A DNA stretch of 64,000 nucleotides. It comes from Adineta ricciae (lineage: Eukaryota > Rotifera > Eurotatoria > Adinetida > Adinetidae). A program made the translations under genes and the position numbers. This document shows, one piece after another, positions 46,103 through 57,504 of the stretch (position 1 is its first letter; the number at the start of each line of letters is the position of its first letter). The notes under the pieces are model-generated. The model searched no databases and had not been told where the DNA came from. It saw only the letters and a list, made by a program, of their open reading frames with translations. The DNA is taken from assembly GCA_905250025.1 (NCBI GenBank), contig CAJNOJ010000379.1, positions 6,813 to 70,812 of the forward strand. The letters are read 5' to 3'.

Positions 46103-47187
46103 CTGAAAAGAATAACAAAAAATATTTAAAACGTAAGGATTTTCGATCATGGCACCATTGACAATGATAGGTAACGAGTTTTTTTCTCATCGGACAAACG
46201 AATAATATCCGATCTGCAAGAGGAACATCTATCACAACTAGTTACTACCTGAGGCCATTGATTCATGTCTACTTCAACTATCTTTTCAGTCCATCTTCAA
46301 TCGATCAGTACGGATTTATACCGACAATTACAATCCTTTAATGGAAACTCATACACTCAACTAATAAACCATTCGATTGCATGAGATTTTCACGAAAAGA
46401 TCAAGTTATTCATGAAATATATTGATTGATACTTGTGATCGTCTTTGAATTGATTTCAATCATTTATACTTCACATAAAAAAATCAATCAAATCACTATT
46501 CTTTCGAGTGAATTGACTGGCAAAAATTATTCGAAAGTAACTCCTATCCGTATTATTTAACATAATCGAATCAATGATACGCAAAATAAGTAATTTTCAT
46601 ATTTATGAAAAAAGTTTGATAAAGAAAAGTGTTGCTTTTCTGATTAGCATAATTTATATCAATGAGATGCCGTGAATAAATAAGTCAATTTATTGTTGAT
46701 TTGTGCCGTCGAACAGAAGAATTTTGACGTAGCAATTAACTCTCACTGTTGTTTCAATCAGATGTTACCGATTTCTTCGATATGGAGAGATTTTAAAGAA
46801 GAATGCTTGCAAATTTATTTTGTCGTACACATTGGCTATTCTTGGGCCTGATTTCAGTAACCATCCGAGATCTTTCTTTCAAAAGAATAAACGAAACTAT
46901 CGACTTGTAACAGAGCGAACATAATAAGTCCTTGATCGATTCCCATGCATAGAGTATTGTCCTGAAGGAAGAAAACATGTGGGTACATTAGAAAGTATCG
47001 CATTTACATTAATGATCGGAATAAATCAATCGAATGCGATGTATATTGAGTTGTTCTTGAGAAGCAGTTCTCGTGGCTAATTAGATTATTTCTACTGGAA
47101 TACTGATTGATCAAGTACTGCATTCGTTCCTATATATATTGCTAGATTATTCAGAGAATATAATCCATTACTGCACGCCAGGCAATA

Positions 47188-48455
47188 ATGAAATCTCTTG
47201 GAAACAGCGTAAAAATTGTTGTTCTCCTCATATTGATTGTCCATTCGCAAGCCGATGATTCAAGTTGGTATCAAACTTTTTTGAATGAACAAGTTGCTCC
47301 ATCATATGCCAGTGCATATCAAACGTTGAGAAACAAAATTATCAATCCCTTATTGGCATATACGAATAGCAACTCAACTACAAATGGAACCGATGCAGCA
47401 GAAATTGTATCATTGGCACAAGGAGTGACATGTGCAGCAAAGGAACTTTATACAAGTCTGTCCAATGCATTGAATGCAAGTGAACAACTTAACACTATTG
47501 TCGAGAATAAAACATCGCAAGCCATATTAGAAGTCTCACAAAAAGAAAATGAAATTCGACAAGTCAACGAACAATTAAGCACGATTGAAGCTCGATTGAC
47601 TGATGCACAAAATGATGTAAATCAAGCCGAAAATGATGTGAAAAATAAAGAAAATGAATTAGCTCAGAGTGATGCACATCTTGCCGAGGAGCTGCAAAAA
47701 CGTAAGACGCACATTCATCACAACTATGGTTTTAATTTGTTGAATTTAAAATTTTTTTTAGTTGAAAAAGCACGAGTCTGTGGACTTAGAAAAAAACGAT
47801 TCTTAGGCAAGGTAAGTAACTATTCTATAGTCTTCGAATGACAAACAAGGTTTTAGAAGAAGAGTTGAATTGATACCGCACACTTCGTGATAACTATTGA
47901 ATAAGGACGTCATGTATCAGCAGTATTGTGTAAAAAACAGAGTTCGAAAATCCAAAGATGAATATTTTGATAACGAAACTATAATCTAGTTTATTGTCAC
48001 ATTTGAGATGATTTGAAATAAATCGAAGAATTATAGATTTATTTGTACTATTTCGTTTTTTCATCGTCCTGATCTTGAAAATTATAATATTTTGAAATCA
48101 AATGAATGGTAGAGTCAAGATATTATATTAGATAGGAGGAAATAATAATAGGAACATCCTAGACTTTTATGGAGATAAAATCAAAAAGATTAAAATATGA
48201 GACCGAAATAGAGAGATTGGTTTGTTTAGGTTTGGAGAGGAATTGTTCGTGATCCTTTGGACAACGTTCGGGACAAGATCATTAGTCCCATTGTTAAGCC
48301 TGTCATGCCCATTCTCAGTCCTGTTCTTCGTGTTCCTTGCGCAGCACTTAATTATGGAGGTATTAACAGTGCAAAAGATCGTCGAGGAGCTGCTCAAGGT
48401 GCAGTGAATGCAGCCAGAGAACAACTGGCTACTCGTCGACAAGAACTTGAGAGAC
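47188..48455 (+). CDS. Second version of the secreted coiled-coil gene, cut at 48455
   Basis: Exons 47188-47701, 47762-47811 and 48230-48455 (incomplete), with all splice sites as in 13379-15044. Changes in the protein are few and mostly conservative in the coiled coil; the polymorphic patch is near NSNSTTNGTDAAE. The last part of exon 3 is lost at the contig end, so truncation is an assembly effect. The ORF that runs across the N is not real. Confidence 0.75.
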
Positions 48456-48456
48456 N
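48456..48456. other. Single-N contig join
   Basis: Joins the truncated coiled-coil exon to a short foldback sequence that begins block B. Confidence 0.85.
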
Positions 48457-48460
48457 GCGT

Positions 48461-48580
48461 CCTAACCACAGGATTCCGATAGGCGGTTCTGAATGTCGGA
48501 ATGATCACGATACTGCGGAATTCTGGAGAATCCGACACTTTCCAACATCTGGAGCCGCTTGTCGGAATCCTGTGGTTAGG
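48461..48580. mobile_element. 120-bp foldback with perfect 19-bp terminal repeats
   Basis: CCTAACCACAGGATTCCGA at 48461-48479 is the exact reverse complement of 48562-48580. The 82-bp core has further imperfect pairing (GAATGTCGGA versus TCCGACACTT). It is more GC-rich than its surroundings and looks like a MITE, found only here in the window. Confidence 0.65.
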
Positions 48581-49065
48581 TTTCCTGGAACTTCCGACGA
48601 ATTCCCCATCGGATCCGATGGGCTGAGTTTGACCTGGGCTATGCTGTACTTTCCTCGTCCTTATATAGTTCTCGGTCCATACAGCATCACGCTACAGAAA
48701 AATACGAAACTCTTTGAAATAATATCTGCAATGATTTATCGCTACACTCGGTGAGGTATTAGGTCAACCGAGAAAGTCAAAACATATCCTGTATAGGTGT
48801 GAAGCTCAAAGGCCAACATCCAGACCCAAAGATCGACATCTAATTACAAGCAGAAAGAAAGAAAACAAACGATAGTTGTAGATGCGAAGAGGAAAGGAAA
48901 GAAGAAAAGGTGTACAATCATAGATTGGCACAGATAGGATACTGATTTGGACTTTTAGAGCTTATATTTTCTGAAAAAGAAAGACGCCAACATTGATGCA
49001 TAGGACAGTTCATTCTTGACTTAAAAATATATGATAAGGTATGAAATAGTTGCTGTCAAAAGTGC

Positions 49066-49760
49066 TTAATCGAACAATTTGGCGGTACATAGATTATTGG
49101 AAAAAAGAGGTGTTGCATCGACGGGTAAATCTTGTGGAGGATTAACAACCACATCAGTCGATTCTCTTGTTATCTTTGCTTCACAACCGTTCAAGTTATG
49201 TTCATCGGATGAATGTTGTGGACCCATCCACAAATCAACATGATACTGTCTTTGATTTCATGCTTGTACTGCCGATGCACAACGGTCTTCCATAACAAAA
49301 TATTTTCTTAAAAATGGAACGTAAATCATAGTTCCGATGTCTAGTTCACGTTCGTCTGTTGCAAATGTAATGGGATCTTCGTAGGTTCCTCGACCTTCTG
49401 TCGCTGAATTATGCTTTGTGGGATAACCACCACTTTTTGGATAAGCAATTTCTGCACTTGGCGGATCGTTATCATTCCATCCGTAAGATGTGACACGCAT
49501 TGAAATTGTTCGACCTGATCCACTCGACGTGTGATCTGGGAAATTCAACACGAAGGACGAACTGACAATTCATCATAAGAAAACTTTCACTTACGATGCT
49601 TTTCTGTTTTCCCTCTCGTGGGCAAATTTACCGTTTGACCAATTTGTAAATTCTCAGGTACAACATCAGGATTGGCAGTTAAGATTTCGTCGAGAGGAAT
49701 ATCGTATTGTTTGCTGAGAGCCCACAATGTATCACCCGCTTTGATCGTATATTTTTGCAT
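49066..49760 (-). pseudogene. LysM plus barrel-domain protein, copy B, with premature stop
   Basis: Exon 1 49760-49595, 59-bp intron, exon 2 49535-49066. The LysM part is preserved, with SSRGE in place of SPRGE-type residues (DEILTANPD). In exon 2 the Trp codon of AVRAWDQRQ in copy A is TGA (about 49258), which would remove the last 64 residues or so, including YHVDLWMG. The sequence beyond the stop still reads as in copy A, so the change is recent. It is either a pseudogene, a truncated protein or a sequencing error. Confidence 0.7.
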
Positions 49761-50208
49761 GTTTGCGATTGATCAATGCCGCTCAGATCGAAACGAAAAC
49801 GTATTGTCCTGTGAAAATATGTGGTTATATACAGTCATATATGATGAATAATACATTTCATCGGACAGGGTTTTTTCCCTAATACAAAAATTCTCGTACA
49901 CTGATGAGTCAACAAAGACATTATTTGTAATGACACATCAATTATATGAATAGAAGTGTCACCAACTTGTCGCTCTATCGACGCAATTCGCTTATTTTGA
50001 CATCGTTTTCTTTATTACTAATACTTTTAGTATGGTGATTCATGATAGAATACATATAAGTAACATGTGAATGTGGTGACTCTTATGTTTCACAGAAAAA
50101 CGATATTGAAGATGAGGACATGAGGGAGAGAGTATAAGCGAGGTTTTCTGCAGATACGAATCTATATCGAAACACGTACATCCATACTGAAAACGAGTGA
50201 AATTCATC

Positions 50209-50230
50209 TTGAGGGTGTGGGTGTGGGTGG
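50209..50230 (+). repeat. Interstitial telomere-like G-rich tract (block B)
   Basis: CTTGAGGGTGTGGGTGTGGG. It lies upstream of the LysM gene copy B, as in block A. Confidence 0.65.
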
Positions 50231-50417
50231 ATATATTGCACAACGATGCAAATAATGTTTTCATTGTAAGATTGATCTTACTTACAAAATTTGGTGTCAC
50301 GTTTCTTTCATTGTCAGAACACAAGAGAAAATTCTTTTATTTACTCAGGCGTATTGTAGTTTTTTTGCTGTTCTATACGTTGCGAGTAACACACGTCGTA
50401 GTTTTTCTTTTACAGAA

Positions 50418-50905
50418 AGACGTCTGATCGATGATTATTGTCTCGTCTGGGAAGATACATTCTCTCATGATGGTCGTGTCGATCGAAACAAATGGCATTT
50501 CAACACTGATGGTGGCGACTGGGATATTTTAGTCATCTATGTCGATTTGTATAGTGTGTTCGACGAATCTTTTCAATATAGGTAATCAAGAAGCACAGTG
50601 TTACACTGATCGAACGGACAATGCGCAATATGAACATCGACGATTGGTGATCGAAGCACGCTGTGAAGACTATGGCGGCTGTCAGTATACTTCAGCACGA
50701 CTTAAATCGAAGAGTGCTTGGACTTATGGACGTCTTCAGATACGATCGAGCAAGAGTTTCCTTCTCCTTTTTTTCAATTCAATCCGTTGTTTTAGGCAAA
50801 AGCAAAACTACCGAGTGGTCACCGTTTATGCCCAGCCATTTGGATGGCAAGTATCATTTAGCGATGTGCAGAATGTTTTCGCTCTTCACACCTGTGTGTA
50901 GCGGG
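50418..50905 (+). pseudogene. GH16 beta-1,3-glucanase-like gene remnant
   Basis: Exon-like piece 50418-50523: RLIDDYCLVWEDTFSHDGRV then DRNKWHFNTDGGDW. Second piece 50582-50760: GNQEAQCYTDRTDNAQYEHR, LVIEARCEDYGGCQYTSARL and KSKSAWTYGRLQIRS. These are the N-terminal strands of GH16 (usual form WxxxF...W......G...NELQxYT.....NVxVxxGxLVIxA...YTSARL.T...W.YGR). The spacer 50524-50581 ends in TATAG like an intron but lacks GT at the donor. The catalytic ExDxxE segment is not found. GH16 enzymes of this form are laminarinases of bacteria and invertebrates. Confidence 0.65.
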
Positions 50906-51010
50906 GTGTGAGTGAGTTTACAATAGAAGAGGAATAATTCAAAGCAATCATACGACGCGTTTTGGCCCCGTGCGAAAGGGATCATCGTCAGGTATGTTTT
51001 CGAACTATCC

Positions 51011-51390
51011 ATAACTGCATTATAAATTAATCATGTATAGATAATATAGAAGTCTCGAAAGACAACCGACAAAATCTCTACATAATATTAATTTAGAAGT
51101 AACGATCGTCGTGCCGACTCACTTAACCCTCGACTGTGACATGCTAGTGTTTCTTGTGTGTCGCTATAGGTTGACGAATTAATCTTGCAACTTTACATAC
51201 GAGAAAACGAGTGAAAACGGTTTTGTTTACATATTTATTAATTTTCGAAAACTAAAAACTCGATTTTTCTCGTAAAATCAGTCAGAATACAACGTATTTA
51301 TTATGGGGAACATACAGTATCATAAGCGCTAATAGACACATGCAGCATTTAAAAAAAATATAGAGATCGTCAGAAGTATTAAGCAAAGCG
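51011..51390. other. Non-coding with the AGTAACG box
   Basis: Contains AGTAACGATCGTCGTGCC then GACTCACTTAACCCTCGACTG (about 51098-51136) and a diverged A/T-rich extension to about 51300 related to the repeats at 32912 and 33722. Confidence 0.5.
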
Positions 51391-52110
51391 TCACTGTGTT
51401 TCGGTATATAGTTTATCTAGTCTTTCTGTCTCATTAACTTGCGGTTTGATTGGTTTCATCAATAAAGTTTTGTAATCGAAGTGTCTTAAAATAATCAGAT
51501 CAGTCAAACGTTTCACTCGTGACAGTGGTACATGAATTGCGGCGATATCGTCAGTTCTACTTGGCAGTTTTAAATCAATAACAACATTATTGAAAGTTTG
51601 ACCTTGATTTTTATGTGTTGTGATAGCATATGCAGGCACAAGTGGTAATGCACGTCTTTAACCGACAGAATTGTTTTCGAGCGTGATTTTAGTCTCTTAT
51701 CTTTTGGTAGCACATCAGTAATATTAATATGAAATGTTTGTTCCAATAATGGTATTGGGATGAGATTTGATTGAAGTTCTTCGAAATTGCATTCAACCTT
51801 CGACCGGACAATTTCAATGATGGCGTACAATGGTTTACGGATATATCGTGTACCACAGGGGAATGTTTCTGAGATACTGTCTGTTGAAACAGAATCTTCT
51901 TCATAAACAATTTGTCGAAAGATCCCATTCATTTCATTGATAAGAACCAGTTCTATAGCAATATTTTGTGTTAAAATAACAGGTATTCCAGGAACTAAAG
52001 GCAGAAGACCAAGTAAATGCTCTGTTCTCCTATCAGATAACTCTAACAACTTTTTAACTAATTTTGGATCTTCAATTGATTCGCCTTTACAACTAAACCC
52101 CCTCTATAAT
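51391..52110 (-). pseudogene. Pif1-like helicase C-terminal fragment (possible Helitron remnant)
   Basis: Minus-strand pieces: LLELSDRRTEHLLGLLPLVPG, IPVILTQNIAIELVLINEMN, GIFRQIVYEEDS (helicase domain 2A), then after a frame change at about 51650 PAYAITTHKNQGQTFNNVVI with the motif VI-like THKNQGQT, and IHVPLSRVKRLTDLIILRHF. This is the end of a Pif1 helicase as found in Helitrons and in the many Pif1-like genes of bdelloids. The Walker motifs are absent. Helitron termini were not found. Confidence 0.7.
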
Positions 52111-52111
52111 A

Positions 52112-52170
52112 GAAGACCCCCCATAAGTGTTGACTTGAAGCACGTAATAAAGAACCCGGGTCTTCTAATA
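52112..52170. mobile_element. Short foldback inside the helicase remnant
   Basis: AGAAGACCCCC at about 52112 and GGGTCTTCT at about 52159 are inverted, enclosing 38 bp. It separates the helicase frame from further related sequence. Confidence 0.35.
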
Positions 52171-52434
52171 TTATCTTGCGCCACTTATTGAAATTTTGTT
52201 TTCGTTGTTTGCGGGTTGGATTTTGTTCACTATACGATAAAGATTAAAATATCACGTCCGTCAGAAATGGTGGATACAATTCTATGTCATGGAGAACGAA
52301 AATTTCTTTTCAATAAAAACAAAGGAAAACAAAGAAGTAAAGATAGCTGTATAGTCTTTACCGACGATATATAAACCGTTGTAACTTCCATTTGTAACAA
52401 TTTCAACATTTCTTATTTCAGAAATCAATTCAAT

Positions 52435-52800
52435 ATGAAAGAACATCTTGGATCACTTTGTCCATATGATTCAGATTCCGATGCCTCTGATGATACTGAC
52501 AGTGATTCTAGCGTTGAAATTTCCTCCACAATTGATGAAACTCAATCTAAATTAGTTCAACTATCAGCGGATCTGAATATAGGAGCGGACAACAAAGATG
52601 AGGATGATACGAATTACCAATGGCCTGATCCAAGTCCATTATTAGAGTTATCTTCATCAGAAAATGAAGAATTAATTGATACTGAGCGAACAATATCCAG
52701 AGTTAAATCGAATACCAGTCCCATCAATCAAACAAACCAGAAGAAAAACAGAAACATAGACATTGGACCAAGGGGGAAAAAGCACTTGGTGAGTTTTTGA
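52435..52800 (+). CDS. Acidic, Ser/Asp-rich ORF, 121 aa
   Basis: Begins MKEHLGSLCPYDSDSDASDD, with long acidic runs (DSDSSVEIS, SSSENEELID) and a basic end (NQKKNRNIDIGPRGKKH). Predicted disordered, nuclear-like. The stop falls where the minisatellite begins, so the 3' end may be an artefact of the repeat or the first exon of a longer gene; GTGAG at 52790 could be a donor. Such acidic N-termini occur in transposase genes (piggyBac) among others. Not recognised. Confidence 0.4.
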   Translation: MKEHLGSLCPYDSDSDASDDTDSDSSVEISSTIDETQSKLVQLSADLNIGADNKDEDDTNYQWPDPSPLLELSSSENEELIDTERTISRVKSNTSPINQTNQKKNRNIDIGPRGKKHLVSF

Positions 52801-52985
52801 GTTAAAATGAGTTAAGGTGAGTTAAAGTAAGTTAGAGTGAGTTAAAGTGAGTTAAGTGAGTTACACTGAGTTAAAGTGATTTACAGTGAGTTACACTGAG
52901 TCAATGTGAGTTACACTGAGTTAAAGTGATTTACAGTGAGTTACACTGAGTCAATGTGAGTTAAACTGAGTTCATGTGATTTAAA
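52790..52985 (+). repeat. GAGTTAAAGT minisatellite with 50-bp higher-order units
   Basis: About 20 units of a 10-bp motif GAGTTAAAGT or GAGTTACACT. The last part repeats as a 50-bp block GAGTTACACTGAGTTAAAGT + GATTTACAGT... (52861-52960). Confidence 0.85.
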
Positions 52986-53098
52986 GTACTGCAACTCACT
53001 TACTGTTATGAATAAATTTCCAGGGCCTTGCGCAACTCTGTCCTCGCATTCAGTAAACAGTTGAAGTATAGGATTATATTAGTGAAACTATTGATAAA

Positions 53099-53126
53099 NN
53101 NNNNNNNNNNNNNNNNNNNNNNNNNN
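53099..53126. other. 28-N assembly gap
   Basis: A run of 28 N within non-coding sequence downstream of the minisatellite. Confidence 0.95.
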
Positions 53127-53924
53127 TCAGGATAAATCATACCAAGGTATGTCCAACCTACCCATCACACTCCGAGCCATAAAGCTTTTTGACACCTCGG
53201 GTGGTTCCCTCGTTAGTTCATGAAAATCAATCCTCTTCGTAATCTAAATCAAAACAGCTAATAGAATATATAGACTGAAATTAATAACGAATTGTTGTCA
53301 TCGACTCGCGTATGGAAACAGATATTTCCATACCATCCCATTCCAAACATAATTTTCAGCAATTGTCAGATATCATGATAATTGATTCATAGATAACTCA
53401 CTGTCATTTGTATTATAGAGTGTAGAAACGAATCACATCAGTTAAATTTGATGAAAGGCAGTAGTCTGACTATGATATTTTATGATACAAAAGACTATTT
53501 TAAGTGATTTTCGTACACATTACGTACAGCTCGAATGCATTTAGTCAGTACAGATGAATTATATCCGTCTTATAAAGAATATAAATGGTCGAACACAAAT
53601 AGGCAGCATATACTTTCGTCCAGCTAGCTGTAGGTGCCAATTATTTAATTTCAAAACTTGAACTCAGGTCATATGTAGTCAAATCCAAATCTAGAAGTGG
53701 ATTTGGTGCATGCCTACTTCTAGACCTTGTATGATCTATAACTCGAGACTGATTCATGGAAACCATGTGATTTTTTTAATGATAGTGAGGAGTCCTTATG
53801 TAGTATATATGATAAAAAAAACATACAGATTGACTGAATAGAACTAGAGACATTGAAATTTTATGTTGAAAAATATGACGGTACAATAACTTTGTAATTA
53901 GCTCATGTATATATTGTCATTAGT
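53127..53924. other. Non-coding stretch
   Basis: No ORF or recognisable repeat. It leads into the 3' end of the NHL gene. Confidence 0.4.
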
Positions 53925-55759
53925 TTAGATAAGCTCAAATCTTTGTATACGATTGTTGTACATATCGGTGACATACATATATGTTTCGTTCGCATTGATA
54001 GTTATACTAACTGGAACATCGAACAAAGTAGAACTAGTACCTCCATTACCATAGGGATCTCCCGCAATTGTAACACCTTCGCTTGCTCCTTTTTCCCATC
54101 GTTGAATTCTATTATTAACCGAGTCTGCTATATACAGAGTTCCTGTCTTCTTTGATACCCATACATCATTAGGAAGATATAACTGATCACTTCCGCTACC
54201 TGGTCCATTTCCACCAGCCACTGTTGTTCCATTACAAGGCCAACTATTATTTATTGAATAACGTTGAATTCTGTGATTGAAGGTGTCAGCAACATATAAT
54301 AACGAGTTCTGTTCATCAAATGCAATACCACATGGTCCTTCGTTAGTCATCAAACTATTACCAATCGTGTCAGAATCAACCATTATTGTACCATTTGTAG
54401 CATTCGGTCGCCAAAATAGGACTCGGCTATCTGTTAAAGAAGCCACTATGACATTATTATGGCTATCGGCAGCTATTCCAAATGGTCCATTTAAATATCG
54501 AAGCCCTGTTCCAGTACTTTGCTGATAACCTGCTACAACAAGTGGAGGCGGATTGATAGTTTGCATATTTGTATATCGTACGACTTGAGAATTACAAAAA
54601 TCACTTACATATAGATTATATGTATTACTATTGTCGATGTAAACATCAAAAGGATTACATAATGAATGTCCAGATGACCATTCAGTGGCTATTACTGAAA
54701 TATTTTGACCCATTTCATTAGCATCCCATACACCAATGATACGATTATTATTGGAATCTGCGATAACTAATGAATCAACATTTGTCGAAAATACACTGAT
54801 TCCAACAGGTGTATTGAGACCAATAGTTGAACTTCCATTAATTACTGTATTATTGTCGATTATTGTTGTACCAGAGAGTATTGATATTGCTAAAACAAAA
54901 TATAATTATATTTAATTTTTCTATAAAACAATTTATTAAGTTAAAGGATAGCTGAGACACATGTAAATTCGTATTTTTATTCTTTTCTGTCAATGCGATG
55001 GAAAGCTTTTCTCTATTATTTACGACGATATCTATTCATCGAAAGATGTGAGACAATTTTCGTTTTGTTTTGAATTCTTAACTCATCTCATAACAAAGAA
55101 AATAAAAAACAACTATTATATAACTTACGACCACATTGATTAAATTGTAAACATGTGTAATTAAGATCTTCTCGACACATATTCATATTCTGTTGACAAG
55201 ACGAACCACGTTTTAACATTTGTGGAACGCACATTAATATTGATGAATTCCAGTAACTGTGTGGCATACAATCACATTTAGAATTATTGTTACATCGAAG
55301 ATATCGACTTCGATAACAAGAAGATACACAGCTTTGTCCATATTCTTCAAAAAGATCTGATGTCAATTGAACAATACCAACATTTGATTGAATATACGAT
55401 GACGGTGCAATATAACCCATAGTATTTGCATTACCTTCAAAAAGTCGACATTGCTTTGTTACAGATACTTCATAATCATAAACACCGCATAGAAAATTAT
55501 CAGTACATAACATACTACATTTCATGATTGATTCAACAAGATTAACTGAAAGTAATTGAATTGACATACTAATAGGAATAAATTGAGTACCTGGCTGTTC
55601 AAGAATGATTGTAGCCGTAAAAGTATTTTGTAAATGAACCAATTTCCAATTTGAAAGAAAAAGCAACCATTGACAAAGATTAATATAAGAAGGCCAATAA
55701 TTATAATGTAGGTAAAACATGCTGTCTAATAGTACAAGAATATCTAGAAAAGAGATCAT
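53925..55759 (-). CDS. NHL-repeat protein with PAN/EB-like Cys-rich N-terminal region
   Basis: Exon 55759-55129 (or from an AG acceptor at about 55745 if there is an upstream exon), a 238-bp intron with GTAAGT...TTTTAG, exon 54890-53925; about 530 aa. The first part is a PAN/apple-like segment (SIMKCSMLCTDNFLCGVYDY, CRLFEG) then a Cys-rich EB-like block (GQSCVSSCYRSRYLRCNNNS, CDCMPHSYW, SCQQNMNMC). The second exon is a six-bladed NHL propeller (VGISVFSTNVDSLVIADSNN, PFGIAADSHNNVIVAS, LYVADTFNHRIQRYS, LYIADSVNNRIQRW, MYVTDMYNNRIQRF). Such proteins are abundant in bdelloids and are probably extracellular. It looks intact. The first exon remains uncertain. Confidence 0.75.
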
Positions 55760-57504
55760 ATTGGATATTATTTAATAACATTCTCATCATAATTAAACTG
55801 CGTTTATTATTTTTCAACTAGAAGTAAGAAAATTCTTTTGTTTATATAGATGCATATAAGTGAAAAAAATATACGAATTAAACACTTCACATATGGTATG
55901 CGCAATACATTTCTATGACGTATATTTGAAGTAAATGGATTGTACTTACTGATAAGATTTTTCTTCTGAGTATCATTATGTACGTATAAGACCTTTTTAG
56001 TGACATTTTATTATTCAATAATGCTTTTATTATTTGTGACAATTAGCATATTACATAAAGTGTATCATCTTTGAAACGTTTGAATATGAAAAAAAGTTTA
56101 TGTACTTGAGAATATTGAATATATGTCATATCTAAAACAAATTGTAAAGGTCATTTCTACAAGAAAGTACATTTTTTTTGTTTTAAGAATTGGAAGTGTA
56201 GCAAAAGAATTCAAATTCAGTAAAACCTCTCTAATGTGAACATCATCGGGACTGACCCAAATCTTGAGGGTGAGGGTGAGAGGGTATTTTTTTCTTTTCA
56301 AAAGGTAATCATCTTAGAGCGATTAGTTATAAAGTATATATATACAATATTCATTTTATGAGTTTTGTTTTATTCAAAGTTTATAACATGCAATTGTGAT
56401 TCTTTTATCTCTCTGTAAATTAATCTTGATCATTTTAACAGTTCACCCTCGAGAAACTGAAATTCACTTAATACTATAACAATTGTCAATGTATAAAGAA
56501 GATAACATATAACGTTACAGACAAACAACAAAACACCTATACAGCGGCAATTTACTTCTCATATTTTGTAGATATGACGAAACTCTACTAGATTGTTTTT
56601 TATATCACCGATGGACAAATTTACCTTTTATCAATCAATACTGAAGATTATTGAACAAGACTGATCATTCGGAATAGATCAATTCACATCTTAATCTTAA
56701 AACAAACGTCCGATTCTTATATAGCACTGTTCAAACACATTATAACACATGCATGACTCTTTAGGTAGGCTAATCTAATCTAAGATCACAGTACAGATAA
56801 AGATGGCTAACATATCTCATCAATAAGCGGACAGGTTATATTATAGTTATCTCATAGATAATCTATTGACCTTGTGATCCAGTTCATTAGATTACCATCA
56901 TGGTAAGATTAAAGCTTTGCGTTTTTTACTGTAACATTCAAGTTGCAGCGAACTTGAACGAATTCTTGGTGAACTCAGCTCTGATTAATTATTTAAGCTA
57001 ATAATTGTATAATCAGAATCTATATCAACGACAAAAACAAAATCGTGACCCTTTATACTTAAAGACACTAACATTACCATAGAGAATTTCAAAGATTGAA
57101 TAGAGAATATAATGTTGCGCTACGTCCAACAGACGAAGTGGTAATCGTTTTGAATACATCATCTGCTGTGAGATCGATTGATAGTGTATGTAGATATGGT
57201 ACGGCTAAAGCTTGGTTTAGGACTAAACTAATGTTTTATACATGGTGTAAATAATCGTCATGTCTATTTTGATATTTATCTTCTTCGATATCGGTAATTT
57301 CTGAAGATTGTATGTTGATTAATCGGGAGATACATTGTTGAAAAAGTTGTAATTGTTAGTGTCCTGAAAATCTAAGGAATCGAACCTCCTGTGCATATAA
57401 AGGAAGGAAGGATAAATATTGAACTCATTTTTCTCGAATAACCGAATCGCCACAGAAGAGTTAACATGGAGATGTTTTATTTACAAATTAAGAAGAAAAA
57501 GTCA
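55760..57504. other. Non-coding stretch
   Basis: No gene supported. A pogo-like half-TIR CAGTAAAACCTCTCTAATGT at 56218 is followed closely by a telomere-like tract (56263-56283). Confidence 0.45.

Larger units (their letters stand above)
45748..48455 (+). repeat. Second version of 11939-14646 (2,708 bp both)
   Basis: A whole contig collinear with 11939-14646, same orientation and same length, with a few percent substitutions by eye and small compensating indels. It begins and ends inside coding exons, so it is an alternative allele or homeologue placed here by scaffolding, or less likely a true segmental duplication. Confidence 0.85.
48639..51010 (+). repeat. Duplicated block B (partner 42824-44803)
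   Basis: Same gene order and orientation as block A; retains the longer GH16 remnant. Since it is in a different contig from A, it may be a true duplication or a homeologous copy. Confidence 0.8.

Noticed and set aside
48167-48754. 165-aa plus-strand and 123-aa minus-strand ORFs crossing position 48456
   Set aside because: They read through an N join and fuse unrelated contigs.
53127-53240. Possible tRNA or structured RNA after the N gap
   Set aside because: No cloverleaf or conserved box found.
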